A stretch of 64,000 nucleotides of DNA from Erythrobacter sp. (GCF_011765465.1 NZ_CP050265.1:930001-994000), one strand, 5' to 3'; shown: positions 51,646-61,119, numbered from the stretch's first letter. The notes: generated by a model from the letters alone, not told the origin. Numbers and translations are program-made.

Positions 51646-54486
51646 CTAGCCGCCCGGTTCGTCGTCAATGTTCCTGTCGGAATGCGCGGTCGTGTCGGGC
51701 GCAGTCTCGTCCCCGCCGCCGCGCCGTTCCACCATTTCCTCGACCACGGCCTCTTCCGCCTCGTTCTCCGGCTCCTCGCTTTCGTCGATCAACGCCGCGC
51801 CGACGATGTGTTCGCCCTTGGCCACGTCGAAGATCTTGACCCCGGCGGAGCCGCGACCGATCACCGTCCAGCCCTTGTGCTCCTTGAAGCCGTTTTCGAT
51901 GAGGTGCCGGAACTGGATCGGCATCCGGATCAGCTTGGCCTGGTCGGTCACCAGCATCAGCTGCGAGCCGTGGTGCACCGGGAAGCTCGCGACGACCGGC
52001 CCGTTGCGGTCGGGATTGCTTTCGGGCGCACCGATATTGGTGAGGCCCTGTCCGCCGCGCCCGATGGTGCGGTATTCATAGGCCGAGGAAATCTTGCCGT
52101 AGCCGTTGGCGGTGATGGTGAGGATGAATTCCTCGCGTTCGGCCATCGCCTCCATCTGCTCGGGCGGCAGGGTGGGCTCGGCGTCGTTGTTCTTCCACGC
52201 GGCGGCGCGCAGGTAGGCTTCGCGCGTTTCCATGTCGGCTTCGAGCGGGTCGAGCACGGCGAGGCTGACGACCTTGGCATCGTCCTTCAGGGCCATGCCG
52301 CGCACGCCGATGCCGGTGCGGCTCTTGGTCTCGCGCGCATCGGTCGCGGCAAAGCGGATCGCCTTGCCCGCATCGCTTGCAAGGAAAATCTCCTGCGTCT
52401 CGCCGACGAGCCGCACGCCGATCAGTCGGTCGCCGGACCCTTCGACAAAGCCCATCGCGTATTTCCCGTTGGTGGGAACGTTAGTGAAGGCGTCCATCGA
52501 ATTGCGCCGCACCATGCCCTGCTCGGTCGCGAAGACGATGCCGAGCCGGTCCCACTCCGCCTCGTCCTCGGGCAGGGGCAGCACGTTGGTCACGCGCTCG
52601 TCCTCGGCCAGCGGCAGCAGGTTGACCATCGGTCGCCCGCGCGTGGAGGGCCCGCCCTCGGGCAGCTTCCAGACCTTGAGGCGATAGACGCGCCCCGTGT
52701 TGGTGAAGAACAGGACCGGGTTGTGGGTCGAGGTAACGAACAGCTCGACCACCGCGTCCTCGTCCTTGGTCGCCATCCCGGCGCGGCCCTTGCCGCCGCG
52801 CGCCTGCGCGCGGAAGGTCGAGAGCGCGGTGCGCTTGATATAGCCGCCCATGGTGACGGTCACGACCATGTCGTCGCGCTCGATCAGGTCCTCGTCCTCG
52901 AGCCCGTCCCAGGCGGGCGCGATTTCCGAAACGCGCGGCGTGGCATAGGTCGCGCGGACCTCTTCGAGTTCCTCGCGCATGACCGCGTAGAGCTTCACCC
53001 GGTCGGCGAGGATCGCGAGCAGTTCCTCGATTCTCTCGGCGAGTTCCTTGAGTTCGTCGCCGATTTCGTCGCGGCCCAGCGCCGTCAGGCGGTGGAGGCG
53101 CAATTCGAGGATCGCCTTCACCTGCCGTTCGGAAAGGCGATAGCTTCCGCCTTCCTCGTCGGCGGTCGGCTCGATCGCTTCGACAAGGCGGATATATTGC
53201 GCGATGTCGCCGATCGGCCATTCCTTGGCGAGAAGCTTGGCCCGCGCCTCGGCCGGATTGGAGGAACCGCGGATCATCGCCACCACCTCGTCGAGATTCG
53301 ACACCGCGACGACAAGGCCGAGCAAGATATGCGCCCGCTCGCGCGCCTTGTTCAGCTCGAACTTGGTGCGGCGGGTGATGACTTCCTCGCGGAAGCCGAT
53401 GAAGCTCTGCACGATGTCGCGCAGGGTGAGCGTCTCGGGCCGCCCGCCGCGGATCGCGAGCATATTGGCGGGGAAGGAGGACTGCGCCGGGGTATAGCGC
53501 CACAGCTGGTTGAGCACGACCTCGGGCGAGGCGTCGCGCTTGAGGTCGATCACAACCCGCACGCCTTCGCGCGAGGATTCGTCGCGGATGTCCGAAATGC
53601 CCTCGATCCGCTTGTCCTTGGCGGCTTCGGCGATCTTTTCGACGAGGCCGGACTTGCCGACCTGGTAGGGGATCGAGGTCAGCACGATCGCGCGCTTTTC
53701 GCCGCGCTTTTCCTCGACCTCGTGGCGGCAGCGCATCAGGATCGAACCGCGCCCGGTGGTGTAGGCGGCCTTCGCCCCGCTGGTGCCGAGGATCAGCGGC
53801 GCGGTCGGGAAATCGGGGCCGGGTATGTATTCGATCAGCTCTTCCGACGTGATCGCCGGGTTCTCGATGAAGGCGAGGCAGCCGTCGATCACTTCGCCCA
53901 GATTGTGCGGCGGAACATTGGTCGCCATGCCGACCGCGATCCCGCCCGCGCCGTTGACGAGGAGGTTGGGAAAGCGTGCCGGAAGGACGGAGGGCTCTTT
54001 CGTCGAACCGTCATAGTTGTCGACGAAATCGACCGTGTCCTTGTCGAGATCGTCGAGAAGGGTGTTGGCGACCCGCGCAAGCCGCGCCTCGGTGTAGCGC
54101 ATCGAGGCGGGAGGATCGGGGTCCATCGAGCCGAAATTGCCCTGGCCGTCGATCAGCGGCACGCGCATCGACCAGTCCTGCGTCATCCGCGCGAGTGCAT
54201 CATAGATCGCCGCGTCGCCGTGCGGGTGGTAGTTGCCCATGACGTCGCCGACGATCTTGGCGCTCTTGCGGTAGGGCCGCCCGGCGACGAAGCCGCCTTC
54301 CTGGCTCGCGTAGAGGATGCGGCGATGGACCGGTTTCAATCCGTCGCGCACATCGGGCAACGCGCGGGAGACGATCACGCTCATCGCGTAATCGAGATAG
54401 CTGGTCTTCATCTCATCGACGATGTCGATGCGGTCGTAATCGCCGCCGGGGGCGGGGGAATCGAGAATTTCGGTGTCGTCGCTCAA
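51646..54486 (-). CDS. gyrA: DNA gyrase subunit A
   Basis: This 946-residue protein is the breakage-reunion subunit of gyrase. The N-terminal MKTSYLDYAMSVIVSRALPD and GLKPVHRRILYA lead to the catalytic tyrosine region (ARMTQDWSMRV and MRYTEARLA). The quinolone-determining segment reads YHPHGDAAIYDAL: the position equivalent to E. coli Ser83 is Ala, and the Asp87 position is Asp. The C-terminal half carries the GyrA-box beta-pinwheel repeats with KRTALSTFRAQARGGKG and an acidic tail. The TTG at 54486 gives the homologue-like MSDDTEIL start; the frame runs to 54651 but that region is unlike GyrA. It is divergent from the TPR gene. Confidence 0.96.
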   Translation of the reverse strand: MSDDTEILDSPAPGGDYDRIDIVDEMKTSYLDYAMSVIVSRALPDVRDGLKPVHRRILYASQEGGFVAGRPYRKSAKIVGDVMGNYHPHGDAAIYDALARMTQDWSMRVPLIDGQGNFGSMDPDPPASMRYTEARLARVANTLLDDLDKDTVDFVDNYDGSTKEPSVLPARFPNLLVNGAGGIAVGMATNVPPHNLGEVIDGCLAFIENPAITSEELIEYIPGPDFPTAPLILGTSGAKAAYTTGRGSILMRCRHEVEEKRGEKRAIVLTSIPYQVGKSGLVEKIAEAAKDKRIEGISDIRDESSREGVRVVIDLKRDASPEVVLNQLWRYTPAQSSFPANMLAIRGGRPETLTLRDIVQSFIGFREEVITRRTKFELNKARERAHILLGLVVAVSNLDEVVAMIRGSSNPAEARAKLLAKEWPIGDIAQYIRLVEAIEPTADEEGGSYRLSERQVKAILELRLHRLTALGRDEIGDELKELAERIEELLAILADRVKLYAVMREELEEVRATYATPRVSEIAPAWDGLEDEDLIERDDMVVTVTMGGYIKRTALSTFRAQARGGKGRAGMATKDEDAVVELFVTSTHNPVLFFTNTGRVYRLKVWKLPEGGPSTRGRPMVNLLPLAEDERVTNVLPLPEDEAEWDRLGIVFATEQGMVRRNSMDAFTNVPTNGKYAMGFVEGSGDRLIGVRLVGETQEIFLASDAGKAIRFAATDARETKSRTGIGVRGMALKDDAKVVSLAVLDPLEADMETREAYLRAAAWKNNDAEPTLPPEQMEAMAEREEFILTITANGYGKISSAYEYRTIGRGGQGLTNIGAPESNPDRNGPVVASFPVHHGSQLMLVTDQAKLIRMPIQFRHLIENGFKEHKGWTVIGRGSAGVKIFDVAKGEHIVGAALIDESEEPENEAEEAVVEEMVERRGGGDETAPDTTAHSDRNIDDEPGG

Positions 54487-54839
54487 GGCTTGGGGCCGTT
54501 TCGGTTGTGTTCTGATGCGTTTGCGCTTCGTGCAATGTAGGCACTCGCACGCCGATGCGCCACTCGCCTGCGCGAACACGAGGGGAACAGGCGGGCTTTT
54601 TCCACATTTGCCGGGCGCGGAAGTGCCCTGTAAGCGCGCGTTCATCCGCATTGCGCGAATGCGCTCCGCCCTATCGCAAGAGAGGGGTTGAATCCGGCCG
54701 CGGGATCGGCATTCAAAGCCCGTTCAGACCGATTGGCCTAGTTGGAATTGAAAATTCGCCGCGCCCGGTCCAAAGGCGCGGGCAGACGAAATCTCGGCGC
54801 CTGCAAGAGCGCGACAAAACCCCTCGAGGAGGATATTTC
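54487..54839. other. Divergent intergenic region between gyrA and the TPR gene
   Basis: About 353 bases, presumably with the promoters of both genes. I could not identify a confident -35/-10 pair for either. The GGAGGAT Shine-Dalgarno of the TPR gene lies at its right end. Confidence 0.5.
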
Positions 54840-56180
54840 ATGACGACCCGCCACCCCCGCAAGCCGCTTTCCGGTCTTGCCCTCGCCATCGCGCTCGCCA
54901 CCGGCACTGCCGTTGTGGCGACCGCCGTGCTGCCGGCCGAGGCGCAGGCCCAGCGGGCGAAGAAGCGTGACAAGAAGAAAAAGCAGGACGAAGGCGCGCC
55001 CGAGCTTTCGGACGAATTCCGCAAGGCGTTCCTGCCGGTGCAGGAAGGCATGAACGGCGAGAATCCCGACTACGCCGCTCTCAAGCCGCAGATCGAGCAG
55101 CTGATCCAGATCGCGCAGTCGAACGACGAGAAGTTCTTCACCGGCAATGTCGCCTATAATGCCGGCGCGCGGCTCGAAGACCAGACGCTCCAGCTGACGG
55201 GCATGGAGCTGATGCTCGCCGGCGGAAAGGTGCCTGCCGACCAGCTCGGCCGCTACAACTTCATCGCCTACCAGCTGGCCAACGGCATGGACCAGTACGA
55301 CAAGGCGCGGCGTTACCTGCAGGCGTCGATCGACAACAACTTCACGACCGACACGATCGGCCGCTCCGACCTCCAGATCGCGATGGCGGAAAGCTATTTC
55401 GGCCAGAACAGCGTGCAGCAGGGGCTCGATTACCTCTCCGGCGCGATCGCCGACAAGAAGGCGGCGGGCGAGGACGTGCCCGAACAATGGTATCGCCGCG
55501 GGATCACGGTCGCCTATGAAAACCAGGTCACGCCCGAGCTGTACGACATGGCGACCATGTGGATCGCCGATTACCCGAGCACATCGAACTGGCGCGACGC
55601 GATCAACCTGACGCGCAATCTCAACACCTTCGAAGGCGGCGAGATTCTCGACCTCCTGCGGCTCAGCCGCCGGGTCGAGGCGATGGGCGACGTGTCGGAC
55701 TATGAATATTACGTCGAAGCCGCCGACCCGCGCCGCCTGCCCAAGGAAGTGCGCGACGTGATCGAGGAAGGCTATGCCTCGGGCACGGTGAGCCGCGACA
55801 ACCTCTACCTGTCCGAAGCGCTCGAGCTTGCCTCGGGCCGGATCGAGAGCGACCGTGCGGACCTTCCCGCGCTCGAAACCGACGCCATGGCGGCGGATGC
55901 GGGCCTGCGGCTCGTCGCGGGGGCGGCCGATGCCTTCCTGAGCTACGACCAGTATGCCAAGGCCGAAACCTTCTACGAGAAGGCGCTCGCCATGCCGGGC
56001 GTCGAGAAGAACGAGGCGCAACTGCGCCTCGCGATCGCCAAGATCGAGCTGGGCAAGTACGATGAAGCGCGCGAACTGCTGGCCGGGATCGAGGGCAAGC
56101 GCGCCCCGATCGCCAAGCTCTGGGCGGCCTATGCCGATGCCGAACAGGGCAGTGCGGCGAGCCCGATGACCGGCGGCTGA
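54840..56180 (+). CDS. Exported TPR-repeat protein
   Basis: This is a 446-residue protein with a signal peptide (GLALAIALATGTAVVATAVL, cleavage after AQA) followed by a short Lys-rich stretch (KKRDKKKKQD). The rest consists of TPR-like helical pairs: RYNFIAYQLANGMDQYDKARRYLQASI, SVQQGLDYLSGAI, DQYAKAETFYEKALAMPGVEKNEA and AKIELGKYDEARELLA. It is probably a periplasmic protein-binding scaffold. It is a common paralogue family in sphingomonads. The ATG at 54840 lies behind GAGGAGGATA. A strong terminator follows. Confidence 0.83.
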   Translation: MTTRHPRKPLSGLALAIALATGTAVVATAVLPAEAQAQRAKKRDKKKKQDEGAPELSDEFRKAFLPVQEGMNGENPDYAALKPQIEQLIQIAQSNDEKFFTGNVAYNAGARLEDQTLQLTGMELMLAGGKVPADQLGRYNFIAYQLANGMDQYDKARRYLQASIDNNFTTDTIGRSDLQIAMAESYFGQNSVQQGLDYLSGAIADKKAAGEDVPEQWYRRGITVAYENQVTPELYDMATMWIADYPSTSNWRDAINLTRNLNTFEGGEILDLLRLSRRVEAMGDVSDYEYYVEAADPRRLPKEVRDVIEEGYASGTVSRDNLYLSEALELASGRIESDRADLPALETDAMAADAGLRLVAGAADAFLSYDQYAKAETFYEKALAMPGVEKNEAQLRLAIAKIELGKYDEARELLAGIEGKRAPIAKLWAAYADAEQGSAASPMTGG

Positions 56181-56206
56181 TCCATCTTCCGAACCCGGAT
56201 GCGAGA

Positions 56207-56243
56207 GGGCGCCGCGAGCATTGCTCGCGGCGCCCTTTCCGTT
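56207..56243 (+). terminator. Intrinsic terminator after the TPR gene
   Basis: GGGCGCCGCGAGCA (56207-56220) pairs with TGCTCGCGGCGCCC (56222-56235), followed by TTTCCGTTT. This is a 14-bp GC-rich stem and T-rich tail on the plus strand, 26 bases after the TPR gene stop and 17 bases from the convergent NYN gene's stop. Confidence 0.8.
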
Positions 56244-56259
56244 TCGTCGACGGGCGGCT

Positions 56260-57030
56260 TCAGCGCAGCCGCTTGACCCAGACTTCCCCGTCCTTACGCC
56301 GCTCGAGCGCGAAATTGGGGATCGCATCGAGCATATCGTAGAGCCGGGTGAAGCCGTAATTGCGCGTATCGAAGCTCGACCGGTTGCCCGCGCGCTGGCC
56401 GACTTCGGACAGCTTGGCATAGCCGTTCTCGTCGCGTTTCGAGGCGTTGTAGGCGTCGACCAGCAGGTTGAGCAGGTCCTCGCCGATCTCGCCCGAAGCG
56501 GCCGTGTCGCCCGCCCCGTTCGCGCCGGTGGAAGCCGCGGCCTTGCCCGATCCGCGCCGCGAGCCGCCGCTTTTCTCCGCTTTGTCCGCGCGCAACAGGG
56601 CGTTGACGTCGATGAAGCGGGTGCAAGCCTCGCGGAAGGCTTCGGGGGTCTTGGCCCCGCCGAAGCCGTAGACCGGCAGGCCGTCCTGCCGGATGCGCAT
56701 CGCGAGCGGCATGAAATCGCTGTCCGAACTCATGATCCCGAACCCGTGCACCCGCCCGCCATAAAGCAGGTCGAGCGCGTCGATCGTCATCTTCATGTCG
56801 GTCGCGTTCTTGCCCTTGGTGAGGTCGAACTGCTGCTGCGGCTCGATGCCGTAACGGTGCATCTTGTCGATCCAGCCCTTGAGACTGGTCTTGCGCCAAT
56901 TGCCATAGGCGCGGCGGATGTTGACCTGCCCGAGCTCTGCAAGGACGGTCAGTACCGGGTCGATCGCCGCATGGCTGGCATTGTCGGCATCGATCAGGAG
57001 GGCGATGTTGTGAGCGATTGGTTGGACCAT
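56260..57030 (-). CDS. NYN-domain protein with C-terminal LOTUS (OST-HTH) domain
   Basis: This is a 256-residue protein. The N-terminal NYN/PIN-like RNase domain (LabA/DUF88 family) has acidic active-site residues in LLIDADNAS and in the SSDSDFMPLA motif, with a third in KMTIDALDLL. After a Ser/Gly/Ala-rich linker (residues about 160-185) a LOTUS/OST-HTH domain follows: LLNLLVDAYNASKRDENGYAKLSEVG, RNYGFTRLYDMLDAIPNF. LOTUS domains bind RNA or G-quadruplexes, so this looks like an RNA-processing nuclease. The ATG at 57030 is preferred over the longer frame. It shares a strand and a 38-base spacing with the carbonic anhydrase gene. Confidence 0.85.
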   Translation of the reverse strand: MVQPIAHNIALLIDADNASHAAIDPVLTVLAELGQVNIRRAYGNWRKTSLKGWIDKMHRYGIEPQQQFDLTKGKNATDMKMTIDALDLLYGGRVHGFGIMSSDSDFMPLAMRIRQDGLPVYGFGGAKTPEAFREACTRFIDVNALLRADKAEKSGGSRRGSGKAAASTGANGAGDTAASGEIGEDLLNLLVDAYNASKRDENGYAKLSEVGQRAGNRSSFDTRNYGFTRLYDMLDAIPNFALERRKDGEVWVKRLR

Positions 57031-57068
57031 GCCGCCCCATGTGGGCGAGGGGGGAAGCGCGGGCAAGC

Positions 57069-57710
57069 TTATTCGATGACTTCGAAACGCCCGGTCGCCT
57101 CGTCGAGCGAATAAAGCCGCCCTTCCTGAATCGAGAAATGCGCGCCGCGCAGTTTGAGCCGGCCTTCGCGTTCGCGCTCCGCCAGCCAGGGAAAGGTTCT
57201 CAGGTTCGCAAGACTCTGGCGGATGGCGGCGAATTCCATCTGCAACTCGGCTTCGCGGCTGTCGGTCCCGTATCGCGCCGCGACGTCCTCGCGCGCTTCA
57301 TCGAGGAGGGTGATCCACCCTGCCAGGAATTGTCCTTCGCCACGGTCGGCCTCGGTGTAGTCGCGTTGGAGCGCGGCCTGGCAGCCGCCGCAGCGCCCGT
57401 GCCCCATGACGACGACCTGCGCGACTTCGAGCACCTGCACGGCGAATTCGACCGCTGCCGAAACGCCGTGCTGGCCGGGCGTCGTTTCGTAAGGCGGAAC
57501 GAGCGCGGCGACATTACGCAGCACGAAGATGTCGCCGGGATCCACATCGAAGATCTGCGCCGGGTCCACCCGGCTGTCGCAGCAGCCGATGATCATCAGC
57601 TTGGGATGCTGGCCCTGCTCGAGCGTCTCGGCAAAGCGCGCGCGTTGGCGCGGCCAGGTCTGCTCGCGGAAGCGGCGGTAGCCTTTCAGCAATTCGGCGA
57701 ATTCGGGCAT
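57069..57710 (-). CDS. Beta-class carbonic anhydrase
   Basis: This 213-residue protein shows the beta-CA zinc ligands: Cys in MIIGCCDSRVDP, with Asp and Arg of the CxDSR pair, and His and Cys in VVMGHGRCGGC. FVLRNVAALVPPY and HGVSAAVEFAVQVLEVAQVV are standard. It interconverts CO2 and bicarbonate in the cytosol. The ATG at 57710 gives a normal length; the open frame upstream to 59285 crosses lipA on the other strand and is not coding. It ends 38 bases before the NYN gene. Confidence 0.95.
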   Translation of the reverse strand: MPEFAELLKGYRRFREQTWPRQRARFAETLEQGQHPKLMIIGCCDSRVDPAQIFDVDPGDIFVLRNVAALVPPYETTPGQHGVSAAVEFAVQVLEVAQVVVMGHGRCGGCQAALQRDYTEADRGEGQFLAGWITLLDEAREDVAARYGTDSREAELQMEFAAIRQSLANLRTFPWLAEREREGRLKLRGAHFSIQEGRLYSLDEATGRFEVIE

Positions 57711-57872
57711 TGTCCTCGTCCTCTCTCCCGACAGGGCGCTAGGCGTGAGGGAAGGGCAGGGCAAGCCGTTGCGCCCGGTGCAGCGGGTTTTGCGCAGAAT
57801 ACCGCGCCCCTTCTCACAAAGGATGGGGCGAGCGCGGTTGCGGGCCGGGTGAACGGCGCTTAAGTAGCCCGC

Positions 57873-58829
57873 ATGAACGACCTCGCGAACACGCCGCAGC
57901 CGCAGCCCGAAGAGCGTCCCGCCCGCCAGCGCAAGCCCGACTGGATCCGCGTCCGCGCGCCCGCCGGTGAAGGCTATCACGAAACGCGCCGCTTGATGCG
58001 CGAGCTCAACCTGAACACCGTGTGCGAAGAGGCCGCCTGCCCCAATATCGGGGAGTGCTGGACGAAGAAGCACGCGACCGTGATGATCCTCGGCGATGTC
58101 TGCACGCGCGCCTGCGCCTTCTGCAACGTCAAGACCGGGATGCCGCGCAAGGTCGACCCGATGGAGCCCGAGAACACCGCGATCGCCGCGGCGAAGATGG
58201 GGCTCGAACATATCGTCATCACCTCGGTCGACCGCGACGACCTGCCCGACGGCGGGGCGATGCAGTTCGTCAAGGTGATCGAGGCGCTGCGCCGCAACAC
58301 GCCCGACACCACGATCGAGATCCTCACCCCTGATTTCCGCGGCAAGATGCGTCGCGCGGTAGAGATGATCTGCGAGGCGGGACCGGACGTTTACAATCAC
58401 AACCTCGAGACCGTCCCCCGGCTCTATCCCACCATCCGCCCCGGCGCGCGCTATTACGCTTCGCTCCGCCTGCTTGAAGAGGTCAAGGCGCACAATCCGC
58501 TGATCTTCACCAAGTCGGGCATCATGCTCGGCCTCGGCGAAGAGCGCCTCGAGGTCCACCAGGTGATGGACGATATGCGCTCGGCGGAGGTCGACTTCAT
58601 CACCATGGGCCAGTATCTCCAGCCGACACCCAAGCACGCCAAGGTCGAGGAATTCGTCACGCCCAAGGCGTTCGACGCATACGGCGCGATCGCGCGGGCC
58701 AAGGGTTTCCTGCAGGTCGCATCGAGCCCGCTGACGCGCTCGAGCTATCACGCGGGCGACGATTTCGCGAAAATGCGGGCCGCGCGCGAGGAACGCCTTG
58801 CCAAGCAGGCCGCGCGGGAAAGGGCCTGA
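57873..58829 (+). CDS. lipA: Lipoyl synthase (radical SAM)
   Basis: This 318-residue protein carries the two 4Fe-4S clusters of LipA: the auxiliary-cluster cysteines in [13 protein letters not shown] and the radical-SAM motif CTRACAFC. Conserved stretches [38 protein letters not shown] and [10 protein letters not shown] follow. It inserts sulphur into octanoyl groups on lipoyl domains, including the one in the pdhB product. It is first in a lipA-ratA-like pair with a six-base gap. Confidence 0.98.
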   Translation: MNDLANTPQPQPEERPARQRKPDWIRVRAPAGEGYHETRRLMRELNLNTVCEEAACPNIGECWTKKHATVMILGDVCTRACAFCNVKTGMPRKVDPMEPENTAIAAAKMGLEHIVITSVDRDDLPDGGAMQFVKVIEALRRNTPDTTIEILTPDFRGKMRRAVEMICEAGPDVYNHNLETVPRLYPTIRPGARYYASLRLLEEVKAHNPLIFTKSGIMLGLGEERLEVHQVMDDMRSAEVDFITMGQYLQPTPKHAKVEEFVTPKAFDAYGAIARAKGFLQVASSPLTRSSYHAGDDFAKMRAAREERLAKQAARERA

Positions 58830-58835
58830 GCGCAA

Positions 58836-59297
58836 ATGCCCGGTATCCGCGAGACGCGCCGGCTCCCCTACAGTGCCGAACAGATGTTCGACCTCGTCGC
58901 GGACGTGAAGCGTTACGGCGAATTCCTGCCGTGGGTGATCGCGACCCGCGTGCGCTCCGACAGCGAGACGGAGATGATCGCGGACATGGTTGTGGGCTTC
59001 AAGGCGATCCGGGAAAGCTTCACCTCGAGAGTGCTCAAGCGCCGCCCTAAGGAGATCGAGGTGATCTATCTCGACGGACCGCTTTCGGACCTCGACAATG
59101 TCTGGACCTTCCGCGCAATCGACGAGCGCACCTGCGAGATCGATTTCTCGGTCGATTTCACCTTCAAGAACAAGCTGTTCGAGCGGATTGCCGGCCAGTA
59201 TTTCGACCGCGCCTTCCGCAAGATGGTCGCCGCCTTCGAAGCGCGCGCGGACGAGCTTTACGGCAACAGCAATTCCAGCGCGCACAGCGTCGCCTGA
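58836..59297 (+). CDS. Coenzyme Q-binding/START-like protein (RatA/COQ10 family)
   Basis: This is a 153-residue SRPBCC/START-fold protein. The conserved RETRRLPYSAEQMFDLVADVKRYGEFLPW opening, SFTSRVLKRRPKEIEVIY and the C-terminal LFERIAGQYFDRAFRKMVAAFEARA helix match RatA/COQ10. COQ10 proteins help ubiquinone function in respiration; E. coli RatA was described as a ribosome-associated toxin. In this lipA context the quinone-related role is more plausible. Its 3' end overlaps the convergent cinA gene by 40 bases. Confidence 0.92.
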   Translation: MPGIRETRRLPYSAEQMFDLVADVKRYGEFLPWVIATRVRSDSETEMIADMVVGFKAIRESFTSRVLKRRPKEIEVIYLDGPLSDLDNVWTFRAIDERTCEIDFSVDFTFKNKLFERIAGQYFDRAFRKMVAAFEARADELYGNSNSSAHSVA

Positions 59298-59770
59298 CGC
59301 CGAATCGAAGCTCGGGCGCCGGGGCCTTCCCCGCCGTCGAAATGCTTAAGCTCGCCCTCGGGCTCGCCGTCCATGTCGCGGGTCGCGCGGGCGAAGACGA
59401 CCGTGCCGACCGGCTTGATCGTCGTGCCGCCGCCCGGACCCGCTACCCCGCTTATCGCCACGGCCACGTCCGCGTTCGAGCGTTCGAGCGCGCCCTGCGC
59501 CATTGCCCAGACGCAGGCGATCGACACCGCGCCGAAAGTCTCGATGATGTCGCGCGCGACGCCGAGCGACTCCATCTTCGCCTCGTTCGAATAGGTCACG
59601 AATCCGCAGTCGAGCACGGCGGAGGAGCCCGCAATCTCGGTCAGCGCGCCGGCCACCAGCCCCCCGGTGCAGCTTTCGGCGAGCGCGACCTTGCGGCCCG
59701 CCGCCGCGTTCTCGGCGACGACCCGCTCGGCGAGCGCCGTGATCTCGTCGGGAAGGAGATAATCGCTCAT
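59258..59770 (-). CDS. CinA C-terminal-domain protein (nicotinamide-nucleotide amidohydrolase)
   Basis: This 170-residue stand-alone amidase domain of the CinA family corresponds to PncC. Key segments are VALAESCTGGLVAGALTEIAGSSAVLDCGFVTYSNEAK, with the catalytic Ser in ESCTGG, and ISGVAGPGGGTTIKPVGTV, a glycine-rich loop. It hydrolyses nicotinamide mononucleotide to nicotinic acid mononucleotide in the pyridine-nucleotide cycle. It lies 105 bases downstream of ispDF on the same strand and overlaps the ratA-like gene tail to tail. Confidence 0.93.
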   Translation of the reverse strand: MSDYLLPDEITALAERVVAENAAAGRKVALAESCTGGLVAGALTEIAGSSAVLDCGFVTYSNEAKMESLGVARDIIETFGAVSIACVWAMAQGALERSNADVAVAISGVAGPGGGTTIKPVGTVVFARATRDMDGEPEGELKHFDGGEGPGARASIRRQATLCALELLLP

Positions 59771-59875
59771 TGAATGGCTCCCATGGTCCGGCTGTGCGCT
59801 ACAAGCGAGGTCGAGCGGGCTGCTGCAAGGCGGCGGGCGGGGCGGGTTTTGGCCTTCGTCATAACAGGCATTGTC

Positions 59876-61042
59876 TCACGGGCGCTGCGCGCGCGAAAGG
59901 GCAACAATCGCCTGCGCGGCGATTCCCTCGCCGCGTCCGGTGAAGCCGAGCCTTTCGGTCGTGGTCGCCTTGATGCTGACCGCGCTCTCGTCGAGCCCGG
60001 TCAGCCGCGCGACTTCGGCGCGCATGGCCGGGCGGTGGGGGCCGATTTTCGGGGCCTCGCAGATGATCGTGAGGTCGATATTGGCGAGCGCGTAACCCGC
60101 CTCGCGCGCCAGTCCCACCGCGTGTTCGAGAAAGCGTCCGGAGCGCGCCCCGGCCCATTGCGGGTCGCTCGGCGGGAAATGGGTACCGATGTCGCCTTCG
60201 CCGACGGCTCCGAGCACGGCATCGGTGATCGCGTGGAGCGCCACGTCGGCATCGGAATGCCCGCCAAGCCCCTTGTCGTGATCGAGCTTCACGCCGCACA
60301 GCCACAGCTCCTCGCCCGGCTCGAGCCGGTGCACGTCGAAACCCTGTCCGACCCGGAAGGGCGCGGCGCCGGTATCGTCCATCAGGTCCTCCGCGAAAGT
60401 GATCTTCTTGAGCCGCTCGTCGCCCCGCACCAGCGCGACCTCGCCGCCATGCGCCGCGAGCACCTGCGCATCGTCGCCCGCGTTGGTGTCGCCGACCCAG
60501 GCGCGGTGCGCCGCGAGGATGGCCTCGAAACGGAACGCCTGCGGGGTCTGGACCCGGCGCAGGCTGTCGCGCTCGGCCTTGTCCGCCATTGTCCCGCGCG
60601 GCCCGACGACGGCAATGGAATCAACCACGGGGAGAACGGGAATGGCACCGGGGTGGTCGGCAAGCGCGCCGCGCAGCCGCTCGATCACCGCGCCGGGCAA
60701 GTCGGGCCGTGCGGCATCGTGTATGAGGACGTGGACGGGGGCATCAGGTTCGAGCGCCTCAAGCCCCGCGCGAACCGAATCCTGCCGGCTCGCGCCGCCG
60801 GTGACGAAGCGCACGCCCTCGCAATCGACGATCGCTTCGCGCGCGTGGTCCTCGGCGCCTTCGGCGATCACCACGAGAAGCGGCGCGGCGCCCGCTTCGC
60901 GTAGGACTTCGACTGAATGGCGCAGCAGCGGCCGGCCGCGCCAAGTGCGGAACTGCTTGGGCAATTCGCCCCCGACGCGCAGCCCCTTGCCGGCCGCCAC
61001 CACAACCGCGGCGAAGGGGGGAAGGGGAAGCGCGTCTCGCAT
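59876..61042 (-). CDS. ispDF: Bifunctional IspD/IspF (MEP pathway)
   Basis: This is a 388-residue fusion of two non-adjacent MEP-pathway enzymes. The N-terminal IspD domain has the nucleotide-binding AAGKGLRVGGELPKQF and LIHDAARPDLP. It converts MEP and CTP to CDP-ME. The C-terminal IspF domain (from about residue 230) has the zinc-binding RVGQGFDVHRLE and GGHSDADVALHA motifs plus DIGTHFPPSD. It makes MEcPP. The fusion is usual in alphaproteobacteria. The ATG at 61042 fits both domain start and spacing to the divergent dusB. Confidence 0.97.
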   Translation of the reverse strand: MRDALPLPPFAAVVVAAGKGLRVGGELPKQFRTWRGRPLLRHSVEVLREAGAAPLLVVIAEGAEDHAREAIVDCEGVRFVTGGASRQDSVRAGLEALEPDAPVHVLIHDAARPDLPGAVIERLRGALADHPGAIPVLPVVDSIAVVGPRGTMADKAERDSLRRVQTPQAFRFEAILAAHRAWVGDTNAGDDAQVLAAHGGEVALVRGDERLKKITFAEDLMDDTGAAPFRVGQGFDVHRLEPGEELWLCGVKLDHDKGLGGHSDADVALHAITDAVLGAVGEGDIGTHFPPSDPQWAGARSGRFLEHAVGLAREAGYALANIDLTIICEAPKIGPHRPAMRAEVARLTGLDESAVSIKATTTERLGFTGRGEGIAAQAIVALSRAQRP

Positions 61043-61119
61043 GGCTGGGCGGCGCTTAGGGGCTGGACGGATTTTCCGCAATGGACTATGCGCTGCTCAA
61101 AATTTAGGCATTTTCCCGC

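Noticed and set aside
51682..54540. 952-codon open frame on the plus strand opposite gyrA
   Set aside because: It mirrors gyrA on the other strand, a common artefact of high-GC third positions; gyrA has complete family motifs and this frame has none.
57711..59285. Upstream extension of the carbonic anhydrase frame
   Set aside because: It runs through lipA and the ratA-like gene on the opposite strand; the ATG at 57710 gives a complete carbonic anhydrase.
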